Shown: positions 28,372 through 36,567, counted from the stretch's first letter. The stretch is 60,331 bases of DNA from Synergistaceae bacterium (GCA_009783355.1 WRHH01000012.1:1-60331), one strand, 5' to 3'. Program-made: numbers and translations. Notes: generated by a model from the sequence alone, not told the origin.

Positions 28372-28529
28372 TCAGTTTATCATTCTTCGTATTTGTTCTA
28401 CGGGTAAACCGGTACTCTTGGCTATGCAGAAGTTTTAATTATTCGGACAGCACAATCACTATCAGCGCCCCGTCGATGATGGACGACAAATTGTTACGCG
28501 AGCCTTGACAGCAATACATTATCCAACGT
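28372..28529 (-). pseudogene. remnant of a second Rpn-family nuclease gene
   Basis: On the minus strand, codons for TLDNVLLSRL, then after a frame change NNLSSIIDGALIVIV, match residues about 45-70 of the intact gene next door. After a large deletion, IAKSTGLPVEQIRRMIN and a TGA stop match its last 17 residues. The remnant abuts the stop codon of the intact gene, so it is a decayed tandem copy. Confidence 0.75.
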
Positions 28530-29438
28530 TTAGTTTACCATGCTTTGTATCTGTTCTAAAGGCAAACCGGCGCTTTGAGCGATTATGTCAGGAGATATAC
28601 CGCTTGCCAAAAGGTTTCTTGCCATTTCTTTAGCCATTTCTACTTTGCCTTTTTCCATGCCTTTTTCCATACCTTTTTCCATGCCTTTTTCCATGCCTTT
28701 TTCCATGCCCATTTCCATGCCTTCTTCCCTGGCATATTGGATTGCTTTTTCTTCCTCATAAATCAATGAAAACATTGCTTTCACCTCGTTTCTGTACCTT
28801 TTCAAAAATTCGGCTAATATTCCTTCCGCCATACATTCTTCCACTGCTATCCGAATTGCTTCCGCTAACAATTTTCCTTCCTTTTGACGCTCATAGACTT
28901 TCGCTGTAAATATGGAATATCCTCTTAGATCCTCGTTCTTTTCCAATATTTCCACATTCTTGTCGTAATTGATATTGATTACGTTCACAATCAACTCTAG
29001 TCCAGGCCGTTCATTCGCTTCCATACCTAAAAACGCATCGGATAAGCGCATTACACCACGTTGAGAGTAATCTCTATGGCCGTTATACAATATATAGAAT
29101 TCTGGTTTCGGCAGTTTAATTTGCTTTTCCTTATACAGTGATTCTCCAAGCTTAAAATTGCTTTCATAGAACAGCAATACATATTTCAGCGACCGCAGCG
29201 GCATGTTCATGTTCAGCGTTGACTGATGCTCCATTATAACTATCAGCTTCCCGTCGATGATGAACGACAAATCGTTTCGCAATCTTGACAGTAATACATC
29301 TTCCAGCGTTTTCATTTCAATCACTGTGTCCTTATCGAAGGTTTTACCTGTGATATCACAGTATAATTTCAAAGCTTTTTCCGGCGTTTTAAACAAAACC
29401 CGAAAAATGCTGTCTTTATACTCCCTATTTACGCCCAA
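28530..29438 (-). CDS. Rpn-family recombination-promoting nuclease / PD-(D/E)XK transposase-like protein
   Basis: 302 residues. The N-terminal part (about 1-150) has the family opening NREYKDSIFRVLF, the YCDITGKTF region and LSFIIDGKLIVIMEHQSTLN, in which D...E-x-Q forms a PD-(D/E)XK nuclease core. A helical middle follows, then a run of six tetrapeptide units (MEKG type) encoded by 12-base repeats, and a C-terminal LPLEQIQSM motif. Rpn proteins are DNA endonucleases that promote RecA-independent recombination; whether this one is active is not known. It is surrounded by gene fragments. Confidence 0.8.
   Translation of the reverse strand: MGVNREYKDSIFRVLFKTPEKALKLYCDITGKTFDKDTVIEMKTLEDVLLSRLRNDLSFIIDGKLIVIMEHQSTLNMNMPLRSLKYVLLFYESNFKLGESLYKEKQIKLPKPEFYILYNGHRDYSQRGVMRLSDAFLGMEANERPGLELIVNVININYDKNVEILEKNEDLRGYSIFTAKVYERQKEGKLLAEAIRIAVEECMAEGILAEFLKRYRNEVKAMFSLIYEEEKAIQYAREEGMEMGMEKGMEKGMEKGMEKGMEKGKVEMAKEMARNLLASGISPDIIAQSAGLPLEQIQSMVN
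28647..28718. repeat. 12-base tandem repeat coding for MEKG units
   Basis: Six adjacent copies of GCCTTTTTCCAT (two with changes) within the Rpn gene. The unit is in frame, so copy-number change would lengthen or shorten the charged helix without a frameshift. Confidence 0.85.
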
Positions 29439-29538
29439 ACATCCCGCCTCTTTTCTCTCTATAGGACAAGCTCCCAGTTTCTCGGTGATCCATGTTTCAC
29501 CCGAAGCTCCTTCAGTGTCAATTATACTGTATTAAAAG

Positions 29539-29566
29539 CAATGTTCAATGCACAATGATCAATGCT
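29539..29566. repeat. CAATGNN heptad array (4 units)
   Basis: CAATGTT, CAATGCA, CAATGAT, CAATGCT in direct succession. The array lies exactly where the ATPase homology at 29562 starts, that is at its truncation point. Confidence 0.8.
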
Positions 29567-30209
29567 ATTTACTAATTTCCGCTCATTACAAAGGAAAAAC
29601 ATCCCATTTCTGTTGCTCTTGACAGGGCTGCCGACATTATTTCCCAAACTGGTCGAAACCCGTACATATGCTGAGAGAATGTTTCACACCATATTTCTCA
29701 GGAACCTGAGCGATACCGACGCTCGCAACGCTATCGAGAAACCGGTTGCCGATTCGCCCTTGAAATTTTCGGGCGAGTTTGTGAACACGATAATATCTTC
29801 ATCTGGAGGCTATCCGTATTTCATTCAATTCATTTGTAAGGAATCTTATGATATTGGATTGCAGGCAACTCTTGAAAAGAAGGAAATTCCGCCAATCTCG
29901 CTGGAAAATCTCTTTAGGAAGCTGGACGCAGTTTTTTTCTATGGCAGGTGGGCGAACGCGACAGACAAACAGCGCGAGATACTACGGCTCATCGCTAAGC
30001 TTGAAAACTGCGATGACGAATTCTCAGGACAAGAGATAGTTGAAATGTCCAAAAAACAGCCGGGAAAACACATATCGCCAAGTCACGTCAACCAAATACT
30101 CTCAGCGCTATTTAATGCAGGCTTGGTTTATAAAAACAGACATGGCAAATATTCACTTGCAGTACCCCTTCTATCGCAGTTTATCAGGAGACAAGAGGAA
30201 AAGATATGA
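29562..30209 (+). pseudogene. 5'-truncated AAA-type ATPase gene
   Basis: 215 codons remain, corresponding to the C-terminal part of an ORC/AAA-like ATPase: LLLLTGLPTLFPKLVETRTYAERMF is the sensor region that normally follows the Walker A and B motifs, then FVNTIISSSGGYPYFIQFIC and a winged-helix end (LSALFNAGLVYKNRHGKYSL). The Walker motifs are missing, and the ATG lies inside a CAATGNN heptad array, so this is probably a fragment and not a working gene. An expressed short protein cannot be excluded. Its last 43 bases also occur at 28303. Confidence 0.7.
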
Positions 30210-30212
30210 AAA

Positions 30213-30410
30213 ATGGGCGAATATAGAATTATCATTTCTGATTTGGCAAAACAAGATATTCGAGAAACTGCAGAATATATAAGAAACGAACTTCAAGAGC
30301 CTATCATAGCCGAGAGAACCACTGAGGCAATTTTAGAAGCTATATTCACGATCGAAGACAAAATACCTAATAAATTACCTATTAAATCAAATTTCGCAAA
30401 TAGAAATTGA
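30213..30410 (+). pseudogene. truncated RelE/ParE-family toxin
   Basis: 65 codons. The start GEYRIIISDLAKQDIRETAEYIRNEL followed by EPIIAERTTEAI is a typical RelE/ParE N-terminal half; a full toxin is about 95-105 residues. After EDKIPN the sequence becomes AT-rich and unrelated before the stop, so the catalytic C-terminal strand is lost. No antitoxin gene is next to it. Listed as broken. Confidence 0.6.
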
Positions 30411-30569
30411 CTCAAAATCTTTAAAAACAAGGCAATAGTATATCTCAATATACATAAATCATAAAGACCTCAAATAACTGTATCAATATTTATCAATATA
30501 CTATAATTTATATTGCATATGTGCTTTGTTTCGATTATAATTAAATAATAAAACGAAGGATACCGTCCT

Positions 30570-31862
30570 ATGAAAGATAACTATATGCCTCGAATTATTG
30601 ATAATTTACTCGAAGAGCGCCTTGAAGCTGTCGGCGCTGTCCTGATTGCGGGGCCGAAGTGGTGCGGAAAGACTACCACGGCGGAACAGCGGGCAAGAAG
30701 CGTTTTGAAGCTGCAAGACCCTGATAAAACAAAGGGTTATCTTGCTACTGCGGATGTAAAGCCTTCTCTATTGCTCCGAGGTGAGAACCCGCGATTAATC
30801 GACGAATGGCAAATTGCGCCTGTCCTCTGGGATGCCGTGCGTAATGCGGTTGACGAGCGCGGTGAAGCGGGTTTGTTCATCCTGACAGGTTCAACTACGA
30901 TCGACGAGTCAAGGATAATGCACTCAGGTACCGGGCGTATCTCTCGCATGGTAATGTATCCCATGAGCTTGTTTGAGTCCGGGGAGTCAAACGGGAGTAT
31001 TTCACTGGAAGAGCTGTTTTCGAATCCTGCGCGCGATATTGACGGAATTATTTCGGACTTATCAATTGAAAACCTTGTCTTTGCGGCTTGCCGCGGCGGT
31101 TGGCCTTCAAGCCTGAAGAAGAGGACTAAAAAGGCGATGCTTTACGAAGCGCAAAACTATGTTGATAATATCTGTGACAGCGATGCGTCCACAATTGACA
31201 ACGTAAAAAGAAGCCCGGAGCGCGTGAGGGCGGTGCTTCAGTCCTATGCGCGGAATATCTCGACGCTTGCAACAGATAAAACTATACTATATGATGTCTC
31301 CTCAAATCATATGGACATTTCAGAATCGACTCTTTATTCGTATCTCAACGCTTTGGAGAGGCTGTATGTAATTGAGGACGTTTCTGCGTGGTGTCCGTCA
31401 ATCCGTTCTGCGACGGTAATTCGTGCCGGAAGAAAAAAAGAGTTTGTCGACCCTTCAATTGCGGCAGCTTCCTTGGCATTATCGCCCGAAGCTCTGCTCC
31501 AAGACCTGAACACGTTTGGCTTTATATTTGAATGCCTTTGCTTCAGAGATTTGAAAGTTTATTCGTCCGCTTTGGGCGGACGCGCGTCATATTACCATGA
31601 CAGATATGGACTTGAGGCGGATTGCGTGCTACATCTTGCTGACGGCCGATACGCACTGATTGAATTCAAGCTCGGCAGCCGTGAGATTGAGGAGGGCGCC
31701 GCTCAATTGATTAAGCTCAAAGAGCTTATTCAAAAAGCTAATGCTGAGAAACAGGCAGCGCTACGGGAGCCGGAACTGCTTATGGTGATCACCGGCGGCG
31801 AAACGGCATATACAAGAAAAGACAGCGTGAAAGTGATACCAATCGGTACACTGAGAGATTAG
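30570..31862 (+). CDS. DUF4143-type AAA ATPase
   Basis: 430 residues. The N-terminal AAA_14 part has Walker A GPKWCGKTTTAEQ (about 29-36), the Walker B-like NPRLIDEWQ and sensor LTGSTT. The C-terminal half is DUF4143, ending in a PD-(D/E)XK-like module: YGLEADCVLHLADGRYALIEFKLGSREIEEG. Such proteins are common in accessory regions and of unknown role, sometimes discussed as mobile or toxin-antitoxin-linked. ATG 30570 has GAAGGA 9 bases upstream. Two fragments of the 3' end of a homologous gene occur at 32561 and 35135. Confidence 0.85.
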   Translation: MKDNYMPRIIDNLLEERLEAVGAVLIAGPKWCGKTTTAEQRARSVLKLQDPDKTKGYLATADVKPSLLLRGENPRLIDEWQIAPVLWDAVRNAVDERGEAGLFILTGSTTIDESRIMHSGTGRISRMVMYPMSLFESGESNGSISLEELFSNPARDIDGIISDLSIENLVFAACRGGWPSSLKKRTKKAMLYEAQNYVDNICDSDASTIDNVKRSPERVRAVLQSYARNISTLATDKTILYDVSSNHMDISESTLYSYLNALERLYVIEDVSAWCPSIRSATVIRAGRKKEFVDPSIAAASLALSPEALLQDLNTFGFIFECLCFRDLKVYSSALGGRASYYHDRYGLEADCVLHLADGRYALIEFKLGSREIEEGAAQLIKLKELIQKANAEKQAALREPELLMVITGGETAYTRKDSVKVIPIGTLRD

Positions 31863-31903
31863 GTAATGCAAAATATAATGTAATTGATTAATACCACTTT
31901 GTA

Positions 31904-31997
31904 TTGACGCATATGTTTTCCGTTCCTGTTATTATGTCGAACCAATATAAATGTAGTATTATGCTTCATAATGGTGTATAATGATATGTAATGATAT
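31904..31997 (+). promoter_or_regulatory. predicted promoter and operator of the toxin-antitoxin pair
   Basis: TTGACG (31904-31909), 17-base spacer, TGTTAT (31927-31932). Between this and the antitoxin start are direct repeats TAATGATATG/TAATGATATC (31979-31997), a plausible site for autoregulation by the antitoxin. Confidence 0.45.
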
Positions 31998-32018
31998 CTT
32001 TAAAAAGAGGTTTTGGAC

Positions 32019-32273
32019 ATGGCGCAAATAAATATTCGCATTGATGATACGCTGAAAATGCAGGGCGAAAAACTCTTCAACGTTCTCGGCATGAGCTTTT
32101 CAACAGCGTTTAGTATTTTTGTAAGTCAGGCAGTACGCGAGGGCGGCATACCTTTTCATATCACAACAAATACTGATCCTTTTTACAGTGTGTCAAACAT
32201 GGAAGTCTTAATGCAATCCATACAGGCTGCAAACGAAGGTAAACTAACAGCTCATGAGCTAATTGAGAATTAG
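32019..32273 (+). CDS. RelB/DinJ-family antitoxin
   Basis: 84 residues. The N-terminal ribbon-helix-helix (AQINIRIDDTLKMQGEKLFNVLGMSFSTAFSIFV) and REGGIPFHI segment are characteristic of DinJ/RelB antitoxins; the C-terminus would wrap the toxin. ATG 32019 has GAGG 8 bases upstream, better than TTG 32013. The toxin gene starts 4 bases after its stop, so the pair is one operon. Confidence 0.88.
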   Translation: MAQINIRIDDTLKMQGEKLFNVLGMSFSTAFSIFVSQAVREGGIPFHITTNTDPFYSVSNMEVLMQSIQAANEGKLTAHELIEN

Positions 32274-32277
32274 CATT

Positions 32278-32541
32278 ATGGAAAAGCTATGGACTGATAA
32301 AGCATGGGATGATTATCTATATTGGCAAAAACAAGATAAGAAGACATTGAAGAGAGTAAATGAGCTAATAAAAGATATTGAACGCAATGGATATGGCGGA
32401 ATAGGCAAACCGGAACCGTTAAGAGGCAATCTATCAGGATGGTGGTCACGCCGGATTGATGATGAAAACCGTATAGTTTACCGTTTGCAGGAGGGGAAGA
32501 TCGTACTTTCCCAATGCCGGGGTCATTACGCCAATAAATAA
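32278..32541 (+). CDS. Txe/YoeB-family toxin (mRNA interferase)
   Basis: 87 residues, normal YoeB length. EKLWTDKAWDDYLYWQKQDKK, the GIGKPEPLRGNLSGWWSRRIDDENRIVYR block and the C-terminal SQCRGHY with the catalytic His are intact, so the toxin is probably active. YoeB toxins bind the ribosomal A site and cut mRNA. Here the toxin is YoeB-like but the antitoxin is DinJ-like rather than the usual YefM type, a mixed pairing. ATG 32278 is preferred to the TTG at 32263, which overlaps the antitoxin end. Confidence 0.88.
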   Translation: MEKLWTDKAWDDYLYWQKQDKKTLKRVNELIKDIERNGYGGIGKPEPLRGNLSGWWSRRIDDENRIVYRLQEGKIVLSQCRGHYANK

Positions 32542-32560
32542 TCCCGATTAATTTAAGATG

Positions 32561-32593
32561 AAGGTGATACCAATTGGCGCAATGAAAAATTAA
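32561..32593 (+). pseudogene. 33-base remnant of a DUF4143 gene 3' end
   Basis: Codons KVIPIGAMKN and TAA correspond to the end of the intact DUF4143 gene (KVIPIGTLRD) and to the fragment at 35135-35350 (KIIPIGALKI). Confidence 0.6.
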
Positions 32594-32612
32594 GTATTAT
32601 ATATATATTCGA

Positions 32613-32643
32613 AAACTTGCCTAATCAGGCGAGTTTGTTTTTG
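32613..32643 (+). terminator. intrinsic terminator after the toxin-antitoxin pair
   Basis: AACTTGCC / GGCGAGTT (8 pairs, one G-U) around TAATCA, followed by TGTTTTTGTT. Confidence 0.75.
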
Positions 32644-32747
32644 TTAAAAAACTCCTGGCGAACTTTTACGATTCTAAAATAAATAATTTACATTTATTTT
32701 TTAGAATTCGGATAGTTTTAAAATCATATTCAGGAGGAATGAAGTAA

Positions 32748-34355
32748 ATGAAAAGAATATTGTTAATAGTAGCTGTTTTTGCGGCTCTTTCGGGTTCGGC
32801 TGCCTGCGCGGCTGATATTTACACGGAGCCATATTTGTTGACTCTGTCGCCGTCAGATACCATGAACGTGTTGTGGCTTACCGGCGAGAATGCTTCCGAA
32901 GCTTTTGTGGAATTTGGGGAAGCTGAAAACATGGGAGGAAAAGTGAATGCTGTAGAGCATGAAATAAAAGGGTTGCGGCGTTCAGTTTCGCTTGAAGGAT
33001 ATGACAATGTTCCGGAGAACAACCCGGCTCTTCCAGTATTTCAGCAAATAGGTGAAATTAAAGGATTGAAGCCTGGTACGAAATACTTCTACAGGGTCAC
33101 AACGAAGATAGGGGAAAAAGTCATAACGGGAAACCAGTATTTCTTTAAAACTGCTCCTCTTGCAGATTCCGGAAAGACCTTCAATTTCGTACTGATTTCC
33201 GACCTTCAGCAGAGGCCGCAGGTGCTTGAGACCGTAAAAATAGCGGGACAGCAGGATGCGGATTTTATCCTCTATGCCGGAGATTTTCAGAATACGATTT
33301 GGAAAACCGGAGAATGGTTTCCGGTAGAAAACTGCTTTATAGCCCCTGAGGAAAAAGGCAAGGAATGGTTTACAGTAATGCAGCAGGCAGAGGATAATAC
33401 AAGGTTGCTGCAATATATGCCCATATTCCCCGTTCCCGGAAACCATGAGGCTGACGACCAGAGGATTTGGTCAAAGGAAATGGCAACAGATAAGACTAAA
33501 AAGACCATGTCAATTTATTTGCAGCTTTTCCGCCCAATGTACCCTGAACAGGAAGCTCAACTCGACGGAAAACACTGGTACTCGGCGGACTATGGCGATA
33601 TGCATATAATCGGGCTTTCCTTATTCCGTTCGTATCCTGGAGACGGCTACGAGGCGCCTGGTTGGGTTCCGTTTGACAGCGTAGCGCCGGACAGCCCGCA
33701 GGTAAAATGGCTTGAAAACGACCTTTCATCAAAGAACAGTAAATATACTTGGGTAGTGCAACACTGGCATATGCTTAACAGGGGAGCGGAAGTATGGATT
33801 CCGATGTCGGAGCCGCTTATCGACCCTGAAAAGCCGGAACGCGCGGTATATCCATACGGGGATAACTGCTGGAACGTTCTTCGCCCGCTTTACGAGGGAT
33901 ATGGTGTTAATGCCGTTAATTTCGGACACTCACACGTTTATGAACGTTACCTGATAAACGGAGTCAATTACATTGAGGCTGCTACTTTAGGGAATAATTA
34001 TCGCGGCGCCAACGACCCGCTGCACTTCTCCGGAATCGCGCCGGTTTTTGAGCAGAACGACTTTCGTTCATGCTTTGTTGTAACAGTCACTCCTGACCAG
34101 ATGTTGGGGCGGGCAATTGCTGCAAGTGAGGAAGGATCGTACAAAAAGGGAGATGTCTTTGACAGCTTTATAATAGCGAACTTGAAAGGTACTGAACCTG
34201 ACAAAGATTGTAAGGATGAAATAAAAGCATGGTTGGAAGAATATGGTTGTAATACAGGAGTTCATATATTGGCTGCATTTGCGTTGGTTGGGATTTTGTT
34301 TCGAAGAAATATTAGTAACTCAAAAATTATGAATTTTTTTCTATCAACTATATAG
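32748..34355 (+). CDS. secreted metallophosphoesterase (purple acid phosphatase-like) with modified Synergist-CTERM tail
   Basis: 535 residues. A signal peptide (MKRILLIVAVFAALSGSAACA) is followed by an Fn3-like N-terminal domain as in purple acid phosphatases (about 25-130) and a calcineurin-like domain: ISDLQ, LYAGDFQ, PGNHEADD, VQHWHML and NFGHSHVYER give the metal ligands. The tail has CKDEIKAWLEEYGCNTG, a hydrophobic helix and RR, but 15 residues continue after the RR (from NISNSK on), which is not normal for this sorting signal. The end of the gene may therefore have been altered by the event that formed the deleted copy downstream. Strong AGGAGG site. Confidence 0.85.
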   Translation: MKRILLIVAVFAALSGSAACAADIYTEPYLLTLSPSDTMNVLWLTGENASEAFVEFGEAENMGGKVNAVEHEIKGLRRSVSLEGYDNVPENNPALPVFQQIGEIKGLKPGTKYFYRVTTKIGEKVITGNQYFFKTAPLADSGKTFNFVLISDLQQRPQVLETVKIAGQQDADFILYAGDFQNTIWKTGEWFPVENCFIAPEEKGKEWFTVMQQAEDNTRLLQYMPIFPVPGNHEADDQRIWSKEMATDKTKKTMSIYLQLFRPMYPEQEAQLDGKHWYSADYGDMHIIGLSLFRSYPGDGYEAPGWVPFDSVAPDSPQVKWLENDLSSKNSKYTWVVQHWHMLNRGAEVWIPMSEPLIDPEKPERAVYPYGDNCWNVLRPLYEGYGVNAVNFGHSHVYERYLINGVNYIEAATLGNNYRGANDPLHFSGIAPVFEQNDFRSCFVVTVTPDQMLGRAIAASEEGSYKKGDVFDSFIIANLKGTEPDKDCKDEIKAWLEEYGCNTGVHILAAFALVGILFRRNISNSKIMNFFLSTI

Positions 34356-34368
34356 GAGGAAAAAGACA

Positions 34369-34998
34369 ATGAAAAAAGTATTGTTAGTACTGGCTGTTAT
34401 GGCGATCTTCATATAATAGGGCTTTGGAGTATTTCGCTGGCATCCGTGGGATGGATACGAAGCTCCCGGTTGGTTCCCGTTTGACAGTGTTGCTCCAAAC
34501 AGCCCACAGGTTAAGTGGCTCAAAAACGACCTTTCATCAAAGAACAGTAAATACACTTGGGTTGTGCAGCATTGGCATATGCTTAACAAGGGAGCGGAAG
34601 TATGGGTTCCTATGTCTGAACCGCTTATCGACCCTGAAAAGCCTGAACGCGCTGTATATCCATATGGAGATGACTGCTGGAACGTTCTTCGCCCGCTTTA
34701 CGAGAAGAATGGAGTCAATGCCGTTAATTTCGGGCACTCACATGTTTATGAACGTTACCTTATCAACGGAGTTCATTATATAGAAGCTGCCACTATTGGA
34801 AATAATTATCGCGGCGCTAATGACCCGCTGCACTTCTCAGGAAACGCGCCGGTATTTGAGCAGAATAACTTCCGTTCATGCCTTGTCGTTTCTGTTACGC
34901 CAAGTCAAATGTTCGCGCACGCAATTGCCGCGAGCGAAGAAGGGGCTTTCAAAAAGGGAGATGTCTTCGACGGCTTTGTAATAGCAACTTCGAAGTGA
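34369..34998 (+). pseudogene. internally deleted copy of the metallophosphoesterase gene
   Basis: An AGGAGG site and codons for MKKVLLVLAVMAIFI start the copy, then TAA. The sequence continues with the homologue of GDMHIIGL, and soon in another frame DGYEAPGW onward to the end (SEEGAFKKGDVFDGFVIA). Compared with the gene at 32748, about 260 codons from the signal peptide to GNHE and beyond are missing, and the CTERM tail is absent. A TTG/GTG-started C-terminal piece could be translated from near 34564 but would lack most metal ligands. Confidence 0.85.
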
Positions 34999-35065
34999 TG
35001 TGAACAGAATTATCAATAAATTTTGTTTAGGATTGAAAATTAGTAATCCGTTAATTAAGATATTT

Positions 35066-35110
35066 TGGCGGTTCGCCTGCTTTCGGCAAGCAAGTGAACC
35101 GCCATTTTCA
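35066..35110 (+). terminator. hairpin after the deleted copy
   Basis: TGGCGGTTC / GAACCGCCA with a 21-base loop, followed by TTTTCATATTT. Probable terminator. Confidence 0.65.
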
Positions 35111-35134
35111 TATTTCGTGCTGCTGGAATAAGGC

Positions 35135-35350
35135 CGGTACGCGCTGATTGAATTCAAGCTCGGCAACCGACAGATAGAAGAGGGCGCCGCTCATTTGAAT
35201 GAGCTTAAAGAGCTTATTCAAAAAGTGAATGCTGAAAAGCGGGCAGAACTCCGGGAGCCGGAACTGCTTATAGTGATTACCGGCGGCGAAACGGCATATT
35301 CAAGAAAAGACGGCGTGAAGATAATACCAATTGGCGCACTGAAAATCTAG
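35135..35350 (+). pseudogene. 3' fragment of a second DUF4143 gene
   Basis: 72 open codons from RYALIEFKLGNRQIEEGAAH to the stop match the last 70 or so residues of the intact DUF4143 protein at 30570, including the EFKLG nuclease-like motif and LIVITGGETAYSRKD. No upstream part of the gene is present; the homology begins abruptly at about 35131, just after the terminator. Confidence 0.85.
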
Positions 35351-35546
35351 ATAATGTATGCTCTACAATTTACCAAAGCCTCCCGATATAAATAGAAACA
35401 ACACCACAAAGCAATATATGACACACTATTCATAAAATATTCTAATTTTAGTAGATACAAATACTTGTCGTTTAATAATTTTTGTTGAAAATAGATGATA
35501 AAATCAAAATTGTGCTGTAAAATTAGAATCATTGGGGGGTGCTCTG

Positions 35547-36323
35547 ATGGAGATGAACGGGTTAATCGAAAAATATGACTGGGCACGTACCATTGCAGTA
35601 ACGGGGGCGCTTGGTTCCGGGAAATCAGAGTGGGTTTTGAATCTTGCCATGGGGTTAAAAACTTGCGGTCACTCTGTTACTATAGCTGACGCTGATATAA
35701 TAAACCCTTATTTTTGCATTCGGCAGGTCGTTGAACATCTGGAAGCACAAGGGTTCAGAATGTTGCTTCCGCCTGAGGACGGGAAGTGGTCGGATATGTC
35801 CTTGTTATCGCCAAAGATCACTGCCGCCTTAGCGGATGATTCATGCAAGCTTTTGCTTGACGTCGGGGGAGATGCGTCGGGAGTGCTTGCTTTGAAGCAA
35901 TTTCAAACGGAAATTATAAAATCTTCCTACCTGCTAATTCTTGTTATAAACGCTTTTCGCCCTCTTACATCGACCCCTGAAAAAATAAAAATAATGGCTC
36001 GCCGCATGGAAGATATATGTAATTTGAAAGTGGGGGCGCTTGTCTGTAATTCGCATCTCATGTCCGAAACAACTCCCGATGATGTTATTAGCGGAACTGT
36101 GATAGCGGAAAGCGCAGCGGAATTGCTTTCAGTTCCGCTGCTGTATTCAACCGCTATTGATACGCTCTATCAGGAAGTCGGCAAAAGGTTGAGAGGTACA
36201 GGCAGCGAGACGCCGCTTTGGCCGCTAAAACGTTATCTAACATTGCCATGGGAGGGCTCTGAGCTTTGGACAAGCAACATCAAAAAAGTCTATAGGATTT
36301 ATAATTCAGATAAAGAAATTTAA
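35547..36323 (+). CDS. P-loop ATPase linked to the 2-oxoacid oxidoreductase operon
   Basis: About 258 residues. Walker A is GALGSGKSEW; a switch-like ADADIINPYF follows, then LLLDVGGDASG, which resembles the DxxGG Walker B of MinD/CobQ-type (SIMIBI) ATPases, and VCNSHL. Function is not established. The gene lies 31 bases before a ferredoxin-type subunit and the rest of the oxidoreductase operon, so it may help maturation, Fe-S loading or control of that enzyme. ATG 35547 follows GGGGGG at 7-8 bases; the TTG at 35532 sits on the binding site. Confidence 0.7.
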   Translation: MEMNGLIEKYDWARTIAVTGALGSGKSEWVLNLAMGLKTCGHSVTIADADIINPYFCIRQVVEHLEAQGFRMLLPPEDGKWSDMSLLSPKITAALADDSCKLLLDVGGDASGVLALKQFQTEIIKSSYLLILVINAFRPLTSTPEKIKIMARRMEDICNLKVGALVCNSHLMSETTPDDVISGTVIAESAAELLSVPLLYSTAIDTLYQEVGKRLRGTGSETPLWPLKRYLTLPWEGSELWTSNIKKVYRIYNSDKEI

Positions 36324-36354
36324 TAGATAAAATCGTTTAAGGAGGATTTGGCCA

Positions 36355-36567
36355 ATGGCTAAGGGACGAATTACCGTTTTGGAAGAGCAATGCAAAAGTT
36401 GCGGGCTTTGCGTTAATGCTTGTCCGGCGAAAGTTCTGCGAATATCGGAGAAGATCAACGCTAAGGGGCACAGGCCTATGGAGCAGTTTAAGGAAGGCTG
36501 CGTGGGATGCGCGATATGCGCGCTAACTTGCCCTGATATGGTCATTGAAGTTTACAAGGAAGATTAA
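36355..36567 (+). CDS. 2-oxoacid:ferredoxin oxidoreductase, delta (ferredoxin) subunit
   Basis: 70 residues with two 4Fe-4S motifs, CKSCGLCVNACPAKV and CVGCAICALTCPDM. This is the small ferredoxin-like subunit that passes electrons between the catalytic subunits and free ferredoxin. It has an AAGGAGG site and lies 17 bases before the alpha subunit gene. Confidence 0.93.
   Translation: MAKGRITVLEEQCKSCGLCVNACPAKVLRISEKINAKGHRPMEQFKEGCVGCAICALTCPDMVIEVYKED

Noticed and set aside
29562-30209. The ATPase C-terminal frame as a complete novel gene
   Set aside because: The sequence starts inside the conserved sensor region of a known ATPase family and lacks both Walker motifs, so truncation is the simpler reading.
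34369-34440. Possible second recoded stop in the deleted phosphoesterase copy
   Set aside because: The stop is TAA followed by a frame change, and about 260 codons are missing relative to the intact gene. This is plain decay, not selenocysteine or frameshift recoding.
34424-34783. 119-codon open frame over the phosphoesterase relic
   Set aside because: It is in another frame than the homology to the intact copy and has no binding site or family match.
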